Source: Candidatus Bacteroides intestinipullorum
GTDB lineage: Bacteria; Bacteroidota; Bacteroidia; Bacteroidales; Bacteroidaceae
Direction: 5' to 3'
NCBI GenBank assembly: GCA_018883785.1
Contig: JAHLFO010000111.1
Coordinates: forward strand, 1-64,000
Length of the DNA: 64,000 nt
Both the position numbers and the translations under genes were made by a program. Below are positions 9,156 through 18,990 of the stretch, piece after piece. The stretch's first letter is position 1. Each line of letters opens with the position of its first letter. Below the pieces are notes generated by a model. It was not told the origin of the DNA. It did no database searches and saw only the letters and a program-made list of their open reading frames with translations.

Positions 9156-10415
9156 TCAGTCTGCCCGCAACGCTTCGATGGGACGTATCTTGGTCGCCTT
9201 CCTCGCTGGGAACAGTCCGGCCAGCGTGCCCGCAACGATAAGGGTCACCGTAGCCTGGATGGCGATGCCGATATCCACCGTGGGGTCACTGAACATCTTG
9301 GCCTCAAACATGCCCGCATCCACCGTCTGGCTGCCGAAAACAGCATCCATCCATTCTGTCGCCCCGATGCCAGCCACCATGCCCACATAGCCGAAGACTG
9401 TAGTGATGACCACGCTCTCCACGATGATGAGCCACAGAATGCTGCGGGGTTTGGCACCCAATGCCTTGCGGATGCCGAACTCGTGGGTACGCTCGCGGAC
9501 AGTGATGAGCATGATATTGCTGACACCCACAATACCGCTCAACAACGTAAAGATGCCAATGACCCAGATGGCCGTGCGCAGGATGCCCATAGCCGCCATG
9601 GTCTGTAAGTAACTGGTGAAACGGTTCCACAACCAGATAGCACCATCATCGGTAGGATCGAAACGATGATTCGCTCCGATGACCCGTCGATAGTCCGCCT
9701 CAAACTGCTCGTTGCTCTCCTCGGTAGTCAGGCCCTTAGTCGTGAAAATGATGCTGTTCAGGTCATTGCCTTTGTTGTAAATGGTTTGCAGGGTGCTGAA
9801 CGGGATGAAGGCCGAATTGGGTTCACTGCTGCCCTCGTCGTCATAAATGCCCACTACCTGGTAGGCCACCCCTCCGGCATTGACAAACTTGCCCAACGGT
9901 TCGACATGCGTCTTGCCAAACAGAACATCGGCCGACTTCCGATGCAAGATGATGGATTTCCTCCGCTCGCGGATGTCCGTCTCGTTGACGAAACGCCCCT
10001 CAACCACCTTCACGGGCTCCACCTCAGGATAATTGGGATGCACACCGTTCAGAGAAAGATTGACGTACTCCGAGCCATAACTGATATCCATCGACGACTG
10101 GAACACAGTGGCACCGGCTTCCTCCACACGGTCGGTGAAGCGTGCCTCCGTATCCTTCAGGTCGCGGTTGTCCAAGTCAATGGAGCGTCCCTCCTTCAGT
10201 CCGTCATAAGGCTTGGTCGTCCATCCGCCCCACACCCGGACCGAGTTCAATGCCCGTTCGCCGGAACTTTCCTCGAAAGCATGTATGATGCCGTTGCCCG
10301 CTCCCAGCAGCACAATAAGCATGAAGATGCCCCATGCCACGGCAAAGCCGGTAAGGAAGGTGCGGAGCTTGTTGCGCCGGATGGTTCCGTAGATTTCTTG
10401 CCAGAGATCAATCAT
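9156..10415 (-). CDS. ABC transporter permease (MacB/FtsX type)
   Basis: HEFGIRKALGAKPRSILWLIIVESVVIT motif, FtsX topology. Confidence 0.92.
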   Translation of the reverse strand: MIDLWQEIYGTIRRNKLRTFLTGFAVAWGIFMLIVLLGAGNGIIHAFEESSGERALNSVRVWGGWTTKPYDGLKEGRSIDLDNRDLKDTEARFTDRVEEAGATVFQSSMDISYGSEYVNLSLNGVHPNYPEVEPVKVVEGRFVNETDIRERRKSIILHRKSADVLFGKTHVEPLGKFVNAGGVAYQVVGIYDDEGSSEPNSAFIPFSTLQTIYNKGNDLNSIIFTTKGLTTEESNEQFEADYRRVIGANHRFDPTDDGAIWLWNRFTSYLQTMAAMGILRTAIWVIGIFTLLSGIVGVSNIMLITVRERTHEFGIRKALGAKPRSILWLIIVESVVITTVFGYVGMVAGIGATEWMDAVFGSQTVDAGMFEAKMFSDPTVDIGIAIQATVTLIVAGTLAGLFPARKATKIRPIEALRAD

Positions 10416-11128
10416 TTCATCAGCCCTCCCTGGCCGAAAGGCGACGCGTCGTGCCGCAGGTTCTCCTCAATGCTACCGATAACGCCATCTTTGATGTGGA
10501 TAATCTTGTCCGTCTGGTTGGCCACGCCGCTCTCGTGGGTGACCACGACGATAGTCATACCCGTCTGATGCAGGTCTTTGAGGATTTGCATCACCTCCAC
10601 GGAGGTCTTGCTATCCAAGGCACCGGTGGGTTCGTCCGCCAGGATGATCTGCGGCCGGGTAATGAGGGCACGCGCTATGGCCACACGCTGTTTCTGTCCG
10701 CCAGACATCTCGTTGGGCATGTGGTGCGCCCAATCCTTCAGGCCCAGACGATCCAGATATTCCAAAGCCAAGGCATTACGCTTCTTCCGGCCCACGCCTT
10801 GGTAGAACAGCGGCAAGGCTACATTCTCCACAGCATTCTTGAACGAAATCAGATTGAACGATTGGAAGATGAAGCCAATCATGCGGTTGCGGTATTCGGC
10901 GGCCTTGTTTTCACTGAGTCCCTTGATGAGCGTCCCGTTCAAGTAATACTCTCCGGTATCATAATTATCCAGTATACCTAATATATTAAGTAAGGTGGAT
11001 TTTCCGGAACCGGATGCTCCCATGATGGAAACGAATTCCCCCTTATCGATGTGGAGGTTGATACCCTTCAACACATGCAGGGGCGCGCCGTTGTAGTAGG
11101 TCTTGTTAATGTCCTTTAAATGTATCAC
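10412..11128 (-). CDS. ABC transporter ATP-binding protein (MacB/LolD-like)
   Basis: Walker A GASGSGKST, signature MSGGQKQRVAIARAL, Walker B ILADEPTGALD. Confidence 0.95.
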   Translation of the reverse strand: MIHLKDINKTYYNGAPLHVLKGINLHIDKGEFVSIMGASGSGKSTLLNILGILDNYDTGEYYLNGTLIKGLSENKAAEYRNRMIGFIFQSFNLISFKNAVENVALPLFYQGVGRKKRNALALEYLDRLGLKDWAHHMPNEMSGGQKQRVAIARALITRPQIILADEPTGALDSKTSVEVMQILKDLHQTGMTIVVVTHESGVANQTDKIIHIKDGVIGSIEENLRHDASPFGQGGLMK

Positions 11129-11304
11129 TGTCGTTGTGGTTTTATGTCACAAAAATGGTTGTTTTGTCCTATTAGACGCTGCAATGTTACGAAAAGTTGC
11201 AGTAGAAGTGAAATTTTTTAGGGAAAGATTTTGCCGTCTCATTTAGTTTTGTGACTTTTGTAACCAATTAAGATCAACAAAACCCTTTAAAAACAAAATC
11301 TATC

Positions 11305-12285
11305 ATGAACTCAAACATGGAGAAGCCCTATGTAGTGGGCATTGATATTGGTGGTACGAACACTGTTTTCGGCGTAGTAGACGCGCGTGGTACAATCATT
11401 GCAAGCGGTTCGATCAAGACCGGCGCTTATCCAGACGTGGATGAATATGTAGACGCGGTATGCAAGAACCTGTTGCCTCTGATTGTAGCCAACGGTGGTT
11501 CGGACAAGATAAAGGGCATCGGCATCGGTGCACCTAATGGAAATTATTACAGCGGAACCATCGAGTTCGCCCCCAACCTTCCGTGGAAAGGTGTCATCTC
11601 GTTGGCCGCCATGTTCGAAGAACGCTTGGGCATCCCCACGGCACTGACCAACGACGCCAATGCCGCCGCCATCGGCGAGATGACGTACGGTGCCGCCCGT
11701 GGTATGAAGGACTTTATCATGATCACCCTCGGCACAGGCGTGGGCAGCGGTATCGTCATCAACGGCCAGATGGTCTACGGTCACGACGGCTTTGCCGGCG
11801 AACTGGGACACACCATCATCCGCCGCGAGAACGGGCGTCTCTGCGGTTGCGGACGCAAGGGTTGCCTGGAAACTTATTGCTCGGCTACGGGTGTGACCCG
11901 CACAGCCCGCGAATTCCTGGCAGCACGCACCGAGCCCAGCCTGCTGCGCTCTATCCCGGCTGAGAACATCACATCAAAAGATGTGTATGACGCAGCTGTG
12001 AAAGGCGACAAACTGGCGAAGGACATCTTCGACTACACCGGTCAAATCCTGGGCGAAGCCATCGCAGACTTTATCGCGTTCTCCAGCCCCGAGGCCATCA
12101 TCCTCTTTGGCGGCCTGGCCAAGTCGGGAGATTATATCTTCAAGCCCATCCAGAAAGCCATCGACGAAAACATCCTGCCCATCTACAAAGGCAAGGCCAA
12201 GCTGTTGATGTCTGAACTGAAAGACTCCGATGCAGCCGTCTTGGGTGCCAGCGCACTGGGCTGGGAGCTGAAAGATCTGAAATAA
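11305..12285 (+). CDS. ROK family protein / glucokinase
   Basis: VGIDIGGTNTVFGVVD, GTGVGSG, ROK zinc motif CGCGRKGCLETYCS. Confidence 0.92.
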   Translation: MNSNMEKPYVVGIDIGGTNTVFGVVDARGTIIASGSIKTGAYPDVDEYVDAVCKNLLPLIVANGGSDKIKGIGIGAPNGNYYSGTIEFAPNLPWKGVISLAAMFEERLGIPTALTNDANAAAIGEMTYGAARGMKDFIMITLGTGVGSGIVINGQMVYGHDGFAGELGHTIIRRENGRLCGCGRKGCLETYCSATGVTRTAREFLAARTEPSLLRSIPAENITSKDVYDAAVKGDKLAKDIFDYTGQILGEAIADFIAFSSPEAIILFGGLAKSGDYIFKPIQKAIDENILPIYKGKAKLLMSELKDSDAAVLGASALGWELKDLK

Positions 12286-12313
12286 ATAGTTCCCCCTTTC
12301 TTTTTTATGCACA

Positions 12314-12351
12314 TCCCCTTCGCGAATGTCTTGTCCGCGAAGGGGATTTTT
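12314..12351. terminator. Bidirectional terminator between convergent ROK and yihY genes
   Basis: ATCCCCTTCGCG-aatgtcttgtc-CGCGAAGGGGATTTTT. Confidence 0.85.
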
Positions 12352-13670
12352 CATAAATCTTTCAGCAACACATTTCCCGCGCTTTTGTAATACTCTTCCT
12401 TAGCCCGCATCAGCACGGCCCACTCATCGCTATAGGTCTTATCCTTGTCTATCTTGAAGTCTTCCGAACCGTGCGTGTCCAGCCGGTCCAGCAAGACGGC
12501 CACATTCAGCTGGTTGATGTCCATGGACGGCTGATAGGCAATCTCCTCGCTCTTCTCGTCACTGGCCACTTCATGAATCAGATTGATTTCCTGCAATTCG
12601 TAGAGCGTACGGTGAGCCAACTGGATAGGAATCTGGCACTCTTCGGAGATAGTCTGGGCATTATAAGGGGCCTCGTTGCGTGCAAAGCGTTTGGTGATCA
12701 GCGACATGACGAGGATGGAAACGAACTCGCGGTAGCGGTGGCTGATGTTGCGCGTGTCTTTGTCGAAGCTGAAATTGCGGATATTCTGGCTGGCGTAGGT
12801 CAACTGGGCACCAAAGAGGCAGATGGTCCACGAAATCTGAAGCCACAGCAAGAACAGGGGCAAGGCGGCAAAACTGCCGTAGATAGCATTGTAGCGTGAC
12901 ACCCACAGCTGCCCGCTGATGTAGAGGAACTGGAAGGCCTGATGAGCCGACCCGGCCAAGATGCCCGACACCAGCGCATGACGAAACTTCACCTTCGTAT
13001 TGGGCATAAAGATATACAGCCCTGTGAACATGAACCAGGTCAGGGCAAAAGGTATCAGCCGAATCATAAACTTGCCCAAAGGAGCCAACAAGGCATAATC
13101 TTCCACATGCTTCAAGGCTGTACTCATATAGATGGACAGACCGCCCGAAATCACCAGCAACAGGGGAATGAGCAGCAGCATCGACGAGTAGTCCGTGATT
13201 TTGCGGTACATGCTCCTCGCCTTCTTCACCTGCCAGATGCGGTTGAAGGTGATCTCCATGCTGTTCACCAGGTTCAGCACCGTCCAAAGCAACAGGATGA
13301 CGCCCACACCGATAAAGACGCCGCTCTTGGTTTCGGACAAGTAGGAGTTGACAAATTGCAGGATGACATCTACTGCCTCGGATTGCCCGGCAAAGGTCGT
13401 CGTGATCTGCTCGCGGATAATATCGTCAAACCCGAAGCCCCGGGCTATGGCAAAGACAATGGCCAGGATGGGCACGATGGCCAGCAGCGTACTGTAGGTC
13501 AGGGCGGAAGCCTTGTTGACCAACCTGTCCTGCGTGAAACGATTGACGCAAAGATAGATACTCTTGATGACATTGTAGACGGAGAAAGTCGTCTTGGTAA
13601 CCTCATCCTCTGTGATACGCCAGATGTCGTAGGTCAGGAATTTCCAAAGGGCTGCAATACGCTTGTTCAT
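12351..13670 (-). CDS. YihY/virulence factor BrkB family membrane protein
   Basis: Multi-TM with KASALTYSTLLAIVPILAIVFAIARGFG and C-terminal helical extension. Confidence 0.9.
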   Translation of the reverse strand: MNKRIAALWKFLTYDIWRITEDEVTKTTFSVYNVIKSIYLCVNRFTQDRLVNKASALTYSTLLAIVPILAIVFAIARGFGFDDIIREQITTTFAGQSEAVDVILQFVNSYLSETKSGVFIGVGVILLLWTVLNLVNSMEITFNRIWQVKKARSMYRKITDYSSMLLLIPLLLVISGGLSIYMSTALKHVEDYALLAPLGKFMIRLIPFALTWFMFTGLYIFMPNTKVKFRHALVSGILAGSAHQAFQFLYISGQLWVSRYNAIYGSFAALPLFLLWLQISWTICLFGAQLTYASQNIRNFSFDKDTRNISHRYREFVSILVMSLITKRFARNEAPYNAQTISEECQIPIQLAHRTLYELQEINLIHEVASDEKSEEIAYQPSMDINQLNVAVLLDRLDTHGSEDFKIDKDKTYSDEWAVLMRAKEEYYKSAGNVLLKDL

Positions 13671-13711
13671 GGCAATGACGTTTCCGAGTTACACATATAT
13701 ATAAAATAAGA

Positions 13712-14084
13712 AAAGCAGCCGGCCTGTAAGCCGGGTTCTGTTTCCCGTGGAAGCCACGGGACGCCTGTCATTTATCTCGTCCGCATGTCACCATGCGGCT
13801 TTAGCGGTCTACCCTCCGACATGGAGCGAGCAACTCTCTTAACGCCGGTTTACATGACCTTACAACTCCCAAGACGCACAGCCCTTGTGTCGCCACAAGG
13901 CTGGTGGGCTCTTACCCCACCTTCTCACCCTTGCCTACGGATGACTCCGCAGGCGGTTCTTTTCTTCTGCGTTACTCCACCCTCGCGGACGGCTTTCTGT
14001 TAGGAAGTGGGATGCTCTGCGTTGCCCGGACTTTCCTCCTGCGCAAACTGCGCAAGCGACAGACCGGCCGACTGCTTCGTGGGG
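13712..14084 (-). ncRNA. rnpB: RNase P RNA (bacterial class A)
   Basis: Reverse complement contains GAGGAAAGTCCGGGC, complementary 5'/3' ends (AAGCAGTCGGCCGG... / ...CCGGCTTACAGGCCGGCTGCTT) and the ACAGAACCCGGCTTA 3' region. Confidence 0.94.
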
Positions 14085-14128
14085 GCAAAGGTAATATAAA
14101 AAAATGAGATAGCGAGGGGATGGCGTTA

Positions 14129-14172
14129 CCTTTGCGAGAGAAAGGCGCTCCTTTACCGAAAGAAAGAGCTGC
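14129..14172 (+). repeat. Two imperfect 22-bp units with CGARAGAAAGRGC core (rnpB/dnaK intergenic)
   Basis: CCTTTGCGAGAGAAAGGCGCTC / CTTTACCGAAAGAAAGAGCTGC, 22 bp apart. Confidence 0.5.
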
Positions 14173-14203
14173 ACATTCCGGCGCAAAACCAAGGTATATC
14201 TCC

Positions 14204-14280
14204 GCCCGAGGACAGGTATGCCCCTAAGCACGGGCGCAGGCTCGGGTAAGCGCGGGCGCAGGCATACCTAAGCATGGGCC
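14204..14280 (+). repeat. 22-bp tandem array upstream of dnaK
   Basis: AAGCACGGGCGCAGGCTCGGGT (14226) / AAGCGCGGGCGCAGGCATACCT (14248) / AAGCATGGGCC (14270), preceded by a degenerate copy with a 1-nt indel. Confidence 0.85.
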
Positions 14281-14452
14281 AGAAACTACCTGCCCAAAAC
14301 GCACCGCTTCCTGCCACAATGACAGTCCTTCTGACAAAATCCGAGGAATATTCCGTGCCAAGGGCTTTGGCACGCCGTTTGTCCTAAGTAATGCGTCTGC
14401 CGCAAGGCGGACAGAATAAACTTGAATAATAACAATAAAAAAGAATACGATC

Positions 14453-16378
14453 ATGGGAAAGATTATTGGTATTGACTTAGGAACTACAAACTCGTGTGTA
14501 GCCGTATTTGAAGGCAACGAACCGGTAGTGATTGCGAACAGCGAAGGCAAGCGTACGACTCCTTCCGTAGTAGCATTTGTAGACGGTGGCGAACGTAAGG
14601 TGGGTGACCCTGCCAAGCGTCAGGCCATCACGAACCCGAAGCGCACGGTGTACTCCATCAAGCGTTTCATGGGTGAGAACTGGAGCCAGGTACAGAAGGA
14701 AGTATCCCGCGTGCCCTATCCTGTTGTGAATGACAACAACATGCCGCGTGTAGACATCGACGGCCGTCATTATACTCCGCAGGAAATCTCCGCCATGATT
14801 CTTCAGAAGATGAAGAAGACGGCTGAGGATTACTTGGGCCAGGAAGTGACAGAAGCTGTCATCACGGTGCCTGCCTACTTCTCCGACTCCCAGCGTCAGG
14901 CCACGAAAGAGGCCGGACAGATTGCCGGATTGGACGTAAAGCGTATCGTGAACGAACCTACGGCCGCCGCTTTGGCTTACGGTATCGACAAGGCTAACAA
15001 GGATATGAAGGTGGCTGTGTTCGACCTCGGTGGTGGTACGTTCGATATCTCCATCCTGGAGTTCGGCGGCGGTGTGTTCGAGGTATTGTCCACCAACGGT
15101 GATACCCACCTGGGCGGTGACGACTTCGACCAGGCTATCATCAACTGGCTGGTACAGGAATTCAAGAACGATGAAGGCGCAGACCTGACTACCGACCCGA
15201 TGGCCATGCAACGTCTGAAAGAGGCTGCCGAAAAGGCTAAGATTGAGTTGTCTTCCTCTACTTCTACGGAAATCAACCTGCCGTACATCATGCCGGTAGG
15301 CGGTGTGCCCAAGCACTTGGTGAAGACATTGACCCGTGCCAAGTTCGAGCAGTTGGCTCACGACTTGATTCAGGCTTGCCTGGAGCCGTGTAAGAAGGCC
15401 ATCAGCGATGCTGGACTGAGCACTTCGGATATCGACGAAGTCATCCTGGTAGGTGGTTCGTCCCGTATCCCTGCTGTACAGCAATTGGTTCAAGACTACT
15501 TCGGCAAAGTGCCTTCCAAGGGTGTGAACCCCGATGAGGTGGTAGCCGTAGGTGCTGCTATCCAGGGTGCCGTATTGAACAAGGAAGCCGGTGTGGGCAA
15601 CATCGTCCTGCTGGATGTCACTCCGTTGACCTTGGGTATCGAGACCATGGGCGGTGTGATGACCAAGTTGATTGATGCCAACACGACCATTCCTTGCAAG
15701 AAGAGCGAAGTGTTCTCCACGGCTGCCGACAACCAGACAGAGGTAACCATCCACGTCCTGCAAGGTGAGCGTCCTATGGCTGCGCAGAACAAGTCCATCG
15801 GCCAGTTCAACCTGACCGGTATCGCTCCGGCCCGTCGTGGTGTTCCTCAGATTGAGGTAACCTTCGACATCGACGCCAACGGTATCTTGAAAGTGTCTGC
15901 CAAGGATAAGGCCACGGGCAAGGAACAGGCCATCCGCATCGAAGCTTCCAGCGGTTTGAGCAAGGAGGAAATCGAGCGCATGAAAGCCGAAGCTACCGCC
16001 AATGCCGAAGCCGACAAGAAGGAACGTGAGAAAGTGGACAAGCTGAACCAGGCCGACTCCATGATCTTCACCACCGAGAACCAACTGAAGGACTTGGGCG
16101 ACAAGCTCCCGGCCGACAAGAAGGCTCCTATCGAAGCTGCCCTCCAGAAGTTGAAAGACGCCCACAAGGCTCAAGACCTGGCTGCCATTGACAGCGCCAT
16201 GGCCGAACTGAACACTGCCTTCCAGGCCGCCAGCGCCGAGATGTATGCCCAGAGCGGTGCACAAGGTGGTGCCGGTGCACAAGGCAATGCTAATGCCGGT
16301 AGCCAGCAAGCCGGTAACCAAGGCAATGACAAGCATGGCGACAATGTACAGGATGCGGACTTTGAGGAAGTCAAATGA
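14453..16378 (+). CDS. dnaK: Molecular chaperone DnaK
   Basis: [17 protein letters not shown]; Hsp70 motifs; C-terminal DADFEEVK. Confidence 0.98.
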   Translation: MGKIIGIDLGTTNSCVAVFEGNEPVVIANSEGKRTTPSVVAFVDGGERKVGDPAKRQAITNPKRTVYSIKRFMGENWSQVQKEVSRVPYPVVNDNNMPRVDIDGRHYTPQEISAMILQKMKKTAEDYLGQEVTEAVITVPAYFSDSQRQATKEAGQIAGLDVKRIVNEPTAAALAYGIDKANKDMKVAVFDLGGGTFDISILEFGGGVFEVLSTNGDTHLGGDDFDQAIINWLVQEFKNDEGADLTTDPMAMQRLKEAAEKAKIELSSSTSTEINLPYIMPVGGVPKHLVKTLTRAKFEQLAHDLIQACLEPCKKAISDAGLSTSDIDEVILVGGSSRIPAVQQLVQDYFGKVPSKGVNPDEVVAVGAAIQGAVLNKEAGVGNIVLLDVTPLTLGIETMGGVMTKLIDANTTIPCKKSEVFSTAADNQTEVTIHVLQGERPMAAQNKSIGQFNLTGIAPARRGVPQIEVTFDIDANGILKVSAKDKATGKEQAIRIEASSGLSKEEIERMKAEATANAEADKKEREKVDKLNQADSMIFTTENQLKDLGDKLPADKKAPIEAALQKLKDAHKAQDLAAIDSAMAELNTAFQAASAEMYAQSGAQGGAGAQGNANAGSQQAGNQGNDKHGDNVQDADFEEVK

Positions 16379-16411
16379 TTCCGATAAGTAAATACATACT
16401 AAATCGCAAGC

Positions 16412-16446
16412 AAAAGCGTGCAGCTCAATGAGTTGCACGCTTTTTG
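16412..16446. terminator. Rho-independent terminator downstream of dnaK
   Basis: AAAAGCGTGCA-gctcaatgag-TTGCACGCTTTTT. Confidence 0.88.
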
Positions 16447-16495
16447 CGTTTATGGGCTTCTTGGTTTCTATGCCTTTTTTACGCCCTTTTTTACT

Positions 16496-18271
16496 TCATT
16501 CCCCAAACAACTTCTTGTAATCCCTTTCCGCCGCAGGTTTTACCCAATTCGCTGGGATAAATTTCCATTGGTCAAGGCTTCTAGGAGTGACAATCTGTCG
16601 CTGCTCAATATATTGCATCAGATAGTAGCGCAAATCCTTGTCGGTGGAAAACAAAATGCGACTTTTCAATTCTTCTTGGGAAATACCGGCACCTTTAGTC
16701 AATAACTCTCCTCCGCCATTTCCACGATAGGAATTGACTGCAACCTTATACATCCGGTTTTCATCGAAAGGTGTGCCGTCGGCCATGCTAAGGATGGTGA
16801 CTTTCTGCCCGGCCGGACGGGTGACATCTACCGTATAGATAATACCGGCCGCTGAATCGAAATTATAGCTGGGGTGTTGGAAGAAGGTCCGTTCTTCCGC
16901 TCCAGATACCGAAGACTCACGCAACAGCAAAAGGGGATCGCCGGGTGAATGCATCTGGTTCGTCCATAACGCATACGACATTTCTAATGCTCCACGGATT
17001 TCTTTTCCGGACAACGACATGGTGTAAAGCATATTCTCATACTTATACAAGTTGAACATGTCACTGACATAAATATCACCGGCTTTTATCCGGGCATCGA
17101 AAGACAAAGGAGCGGCCAGAGAGATTTCCGCTTTTCCTATCTCCAGTTGCAGGCGGTGAATCAAATCCACAAATGCCGAGGGACCGAAGTAAGCGGGACG
17201 CGTGGAAATGGGCTGCGTGAAGCGTCCTATTTTCTTGGATACAAAAGCCTGAATGGCGTCATACTGCCCCGCAAAATGCTGCATGAATTCAGGACTAGGC
17301 TCTAACGCCCCCACATCGGTCAAACGGCCCTCTACCAGCTTGTCCGTCACTTTGCCGCCGCGCAAAGTCAACGTAATTTCCACATCGCCCACAGTAACTG
17401 CATTATTGGCAGGATTCACCACCAGTACGGAATCTCCCGCCTCATTGGCCACCTTGAAACAAGTCCGGGCATGATCGTGTCCTGCCAAGACTACATCAAA
17501 ACCCGGCACCCGGCTGGCTACCTCCACCGAAGCATTGTCGCGGTATTTGCCTCCCATCCATACGGCATTCTTACCGGCATGAAACAAGCCAATGATCACA
17601 TCCGGCTTCTCTTGTTCCCGGATGAACGGGATCCACTTGCGCGCCGCCGTCTCCATGTCCTCGAAGCGGAGTCCCGGCCACAGATTTTCGGAAAGCCACA
17701 TAGGGATTGCCGGAGTGATCATGCCCAATACTGCAATCTTTACCCCCTCACGCTCCAACACGACATAAGGCTTGAGATGCGTCTTTCCCGTGGCCGTGTC
17801 CAAGATATTGGCACCCAACACGGGAAAACGGCAGTCACCTGTCCAACGGTCGAAAACGGCACGTCCGGTCTCAATGTCATGGTTGCCCATATTGCCGGCA
17901 TCATACGCCATGAAATTCAGCATCTCAGCAGTGAGATGCGGGGACACCGTATCTATATAATTATAATAATACGCGGAAGGCTGTCCTTGGAGGATATCCC
18001 CGTTATCCAGCAAAATTAGGTTGTCACCAAACCGCCGCCGTTCTTGCTGTACCCAGGTATATACCCGAGCCAAACTGCCGGCTGAGGGGTGCCGGCGGAC
18101 AAAATCATAAGGATAAAAATTGCCATGCACATCCGAGGTCTCTACGATCTTCAACTTGACGACCTTCTCCTGTGCCTCCATCGTTCCTGCCCAAAGGACT
18201 TGGCACAGGATGAGGACTAGGATTAACTTCATTGACAAACGCATAAGAGAGAGAATAACGGTTAAAGCCAA
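16496..18271 (-). CDS. Bifunctional metallophosphatase/5'-nucleotidase (UshA/CpdB-like)
   Basis: ETSDVHGNFYPYD, LLDNGDILQGQ, GNHDIE, AGHDHA metallophosphatase motifs; 5'-nucleotidase C-terminal domain. Confidence 0.9.
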   Translation of the reverse strand: MALTVILSLMRLSMKLILVLILCQVLWAGTMEAQEKVVKLKIVETSDVHGNFYPYDFVRRHPSAGSLARVYTWVQQERRRFGDNLILLDNGDILQGQPSAYYYNYIDTVSPHLTAEMLNFMAYDAGNMGNHDIETGRAVFDRWTGDCRFPVLGANILDTATGKTHLKPYVVLEREGVKIAVLGMITPAIPMWLSENLWPGLRFEDMETAARKWIPFIREQEKPDVIIGLFHAGKNAVWMGGKYRDNASVEVASRVPGFDVVLAGHDHARTCFKVANEAGDSVLVVNPANNAVTVGDVEITLTLRGGKVTDKLVEGRLTDVGALEPSPEFMQHFAGQYDAIQAFVSKKIGRFTQPISTRPAYFGPSAFVDLIHRLQLEIGKAEISLAAPLSFDARIKAGDIYVSDMFNLYKYENMLYTMSLSGKEIRGALEMSYALWTNQMHSPGDPLLLLRESSVSGAEERTFFQHPSYNFDSAAGIIYTVDVTRPAGQKVTILSMADGTPFDENRMYKVAVNSYRGNGGGELLTKGAGISQEELKSRILFSTDKDLRYYLMQYIEQRQIVTPRSLDQWKFIPANWVKPAAERDYKKLFGE

Positions 18272-18807
18272 TCCACGTCTTTCAATCGCGGATGATGTTT
18301 GTCTTTCTCACTCAGAATCACCTTATCGGCCGGAATCCTCCAGTCGATACCCAGATCCGGGTCATCCCAAGCTACGGCACCTTCGCTGGCGGGAGCATAG
18401 AAATCATCGCATTTATACTGGAAAACGACCTCCTCGCTCAACACACTGAATCCGTGCAAGAAGCCTTTGGGAATAAAGAACTGACGATGATTGTCCTCGG
18501 TCAATTCGACAGACACATGCTGCCCGAAAGTAGGAGAACCTTTGCGGACATCAACGGCCACATCCAACACGGCACCCTTCACCACCCTCACCAGTTTGCT
18601 CTGCGTATAAGGCGGCTTCTGGATGTGCAAACCGCGCACTACACCATACGACGACTTGCTCTCATTGTCCTGTACGAACACTGTCCGTCCGACTTTCTCA
18701 TCAAACTCACGCTGGTTGAACGACTCGAAAAAATACCCCCGCGCATCTTTAAACAAACGCGGCTCCAAAATAAATACGCCCTCGATGGCTGTCTTTAGTA
18801 CATTCAT
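18262..18807 (-). CDS. rfbC: dTDP-4-dehydrorhamnose 3,5-epimerase
   Basis: VFILEPRLFKDARGYFFESFNQREF, RGLHIQKPPYTQSKLVRVVKGAVLDVAVDVRKGSPTFG. Confidence 0.95.
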   Translation of the reverse strand: MNVLKTAIEGVFILEPRLFKDARGYFFESFNQREFDEKVGRTVFVQDNESKSSYGVVRGLHIQKPPYTQSKLVRVVKGAVLDVAVDVRKGSPTFGQHVSVELTEDNHRQFFIPKGFLHGFSVLSEEVVFQYKCDDFYAPASEGAVAWDDPDLGIDWRIPADKVILSEKDKHHPRLKDVDWL

Positions 18808-18887
18808 TGTGCATCTCTGATTTAATGATATGCAAATTTACAAGGATAATTCAGCTTACGGAAAGGCGGGAGTGTTAAAAGGCGTTA

Positions 18888-18953
18888 TCTCGGCGAAAGA
18901 AAGGCAAGGTCTCGGCGAAAGAAAGACAAAGCCTCTGCGAACTTTTCATTACC
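18888..18953 (+). repeat. 22-bp tandem array immediately upstream of tex
   Basis: TCTCGGCGAAAGAAAGGCAAGG (18888) / TCTCGGCGAAAGAAAGACAAAG (18910) / partial CCTCTGCGAA (18932). Confidence 0.85.
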
Positions 18954-18957
18954 TTTG
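18947..18957 (+). promoter_or_regulatory. Bacteroides-type -7 promoter element for tex
   Basis: aTTACCTTTGTG matches TAnnTTTG, about 35 nt before the likely tex start. Confidence 0.5.
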
Positions 18958-18990
18958 TGTCCCGAAGAATATGCTAACAAAGAAACATTC

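Noticed and set aside
14224-14616. 130-aa minus ORF overlapping the dnaK start
   Set aside because: Covers dnaK antisense and the 22-bp array; its ALTRACARA tail is translated repeat DNA.
14477-16438. 653-aa ORF antisense to dnaK
   Set aside because: Mirror ORF from codon bias in a highly conserved gene; no domain or start context.
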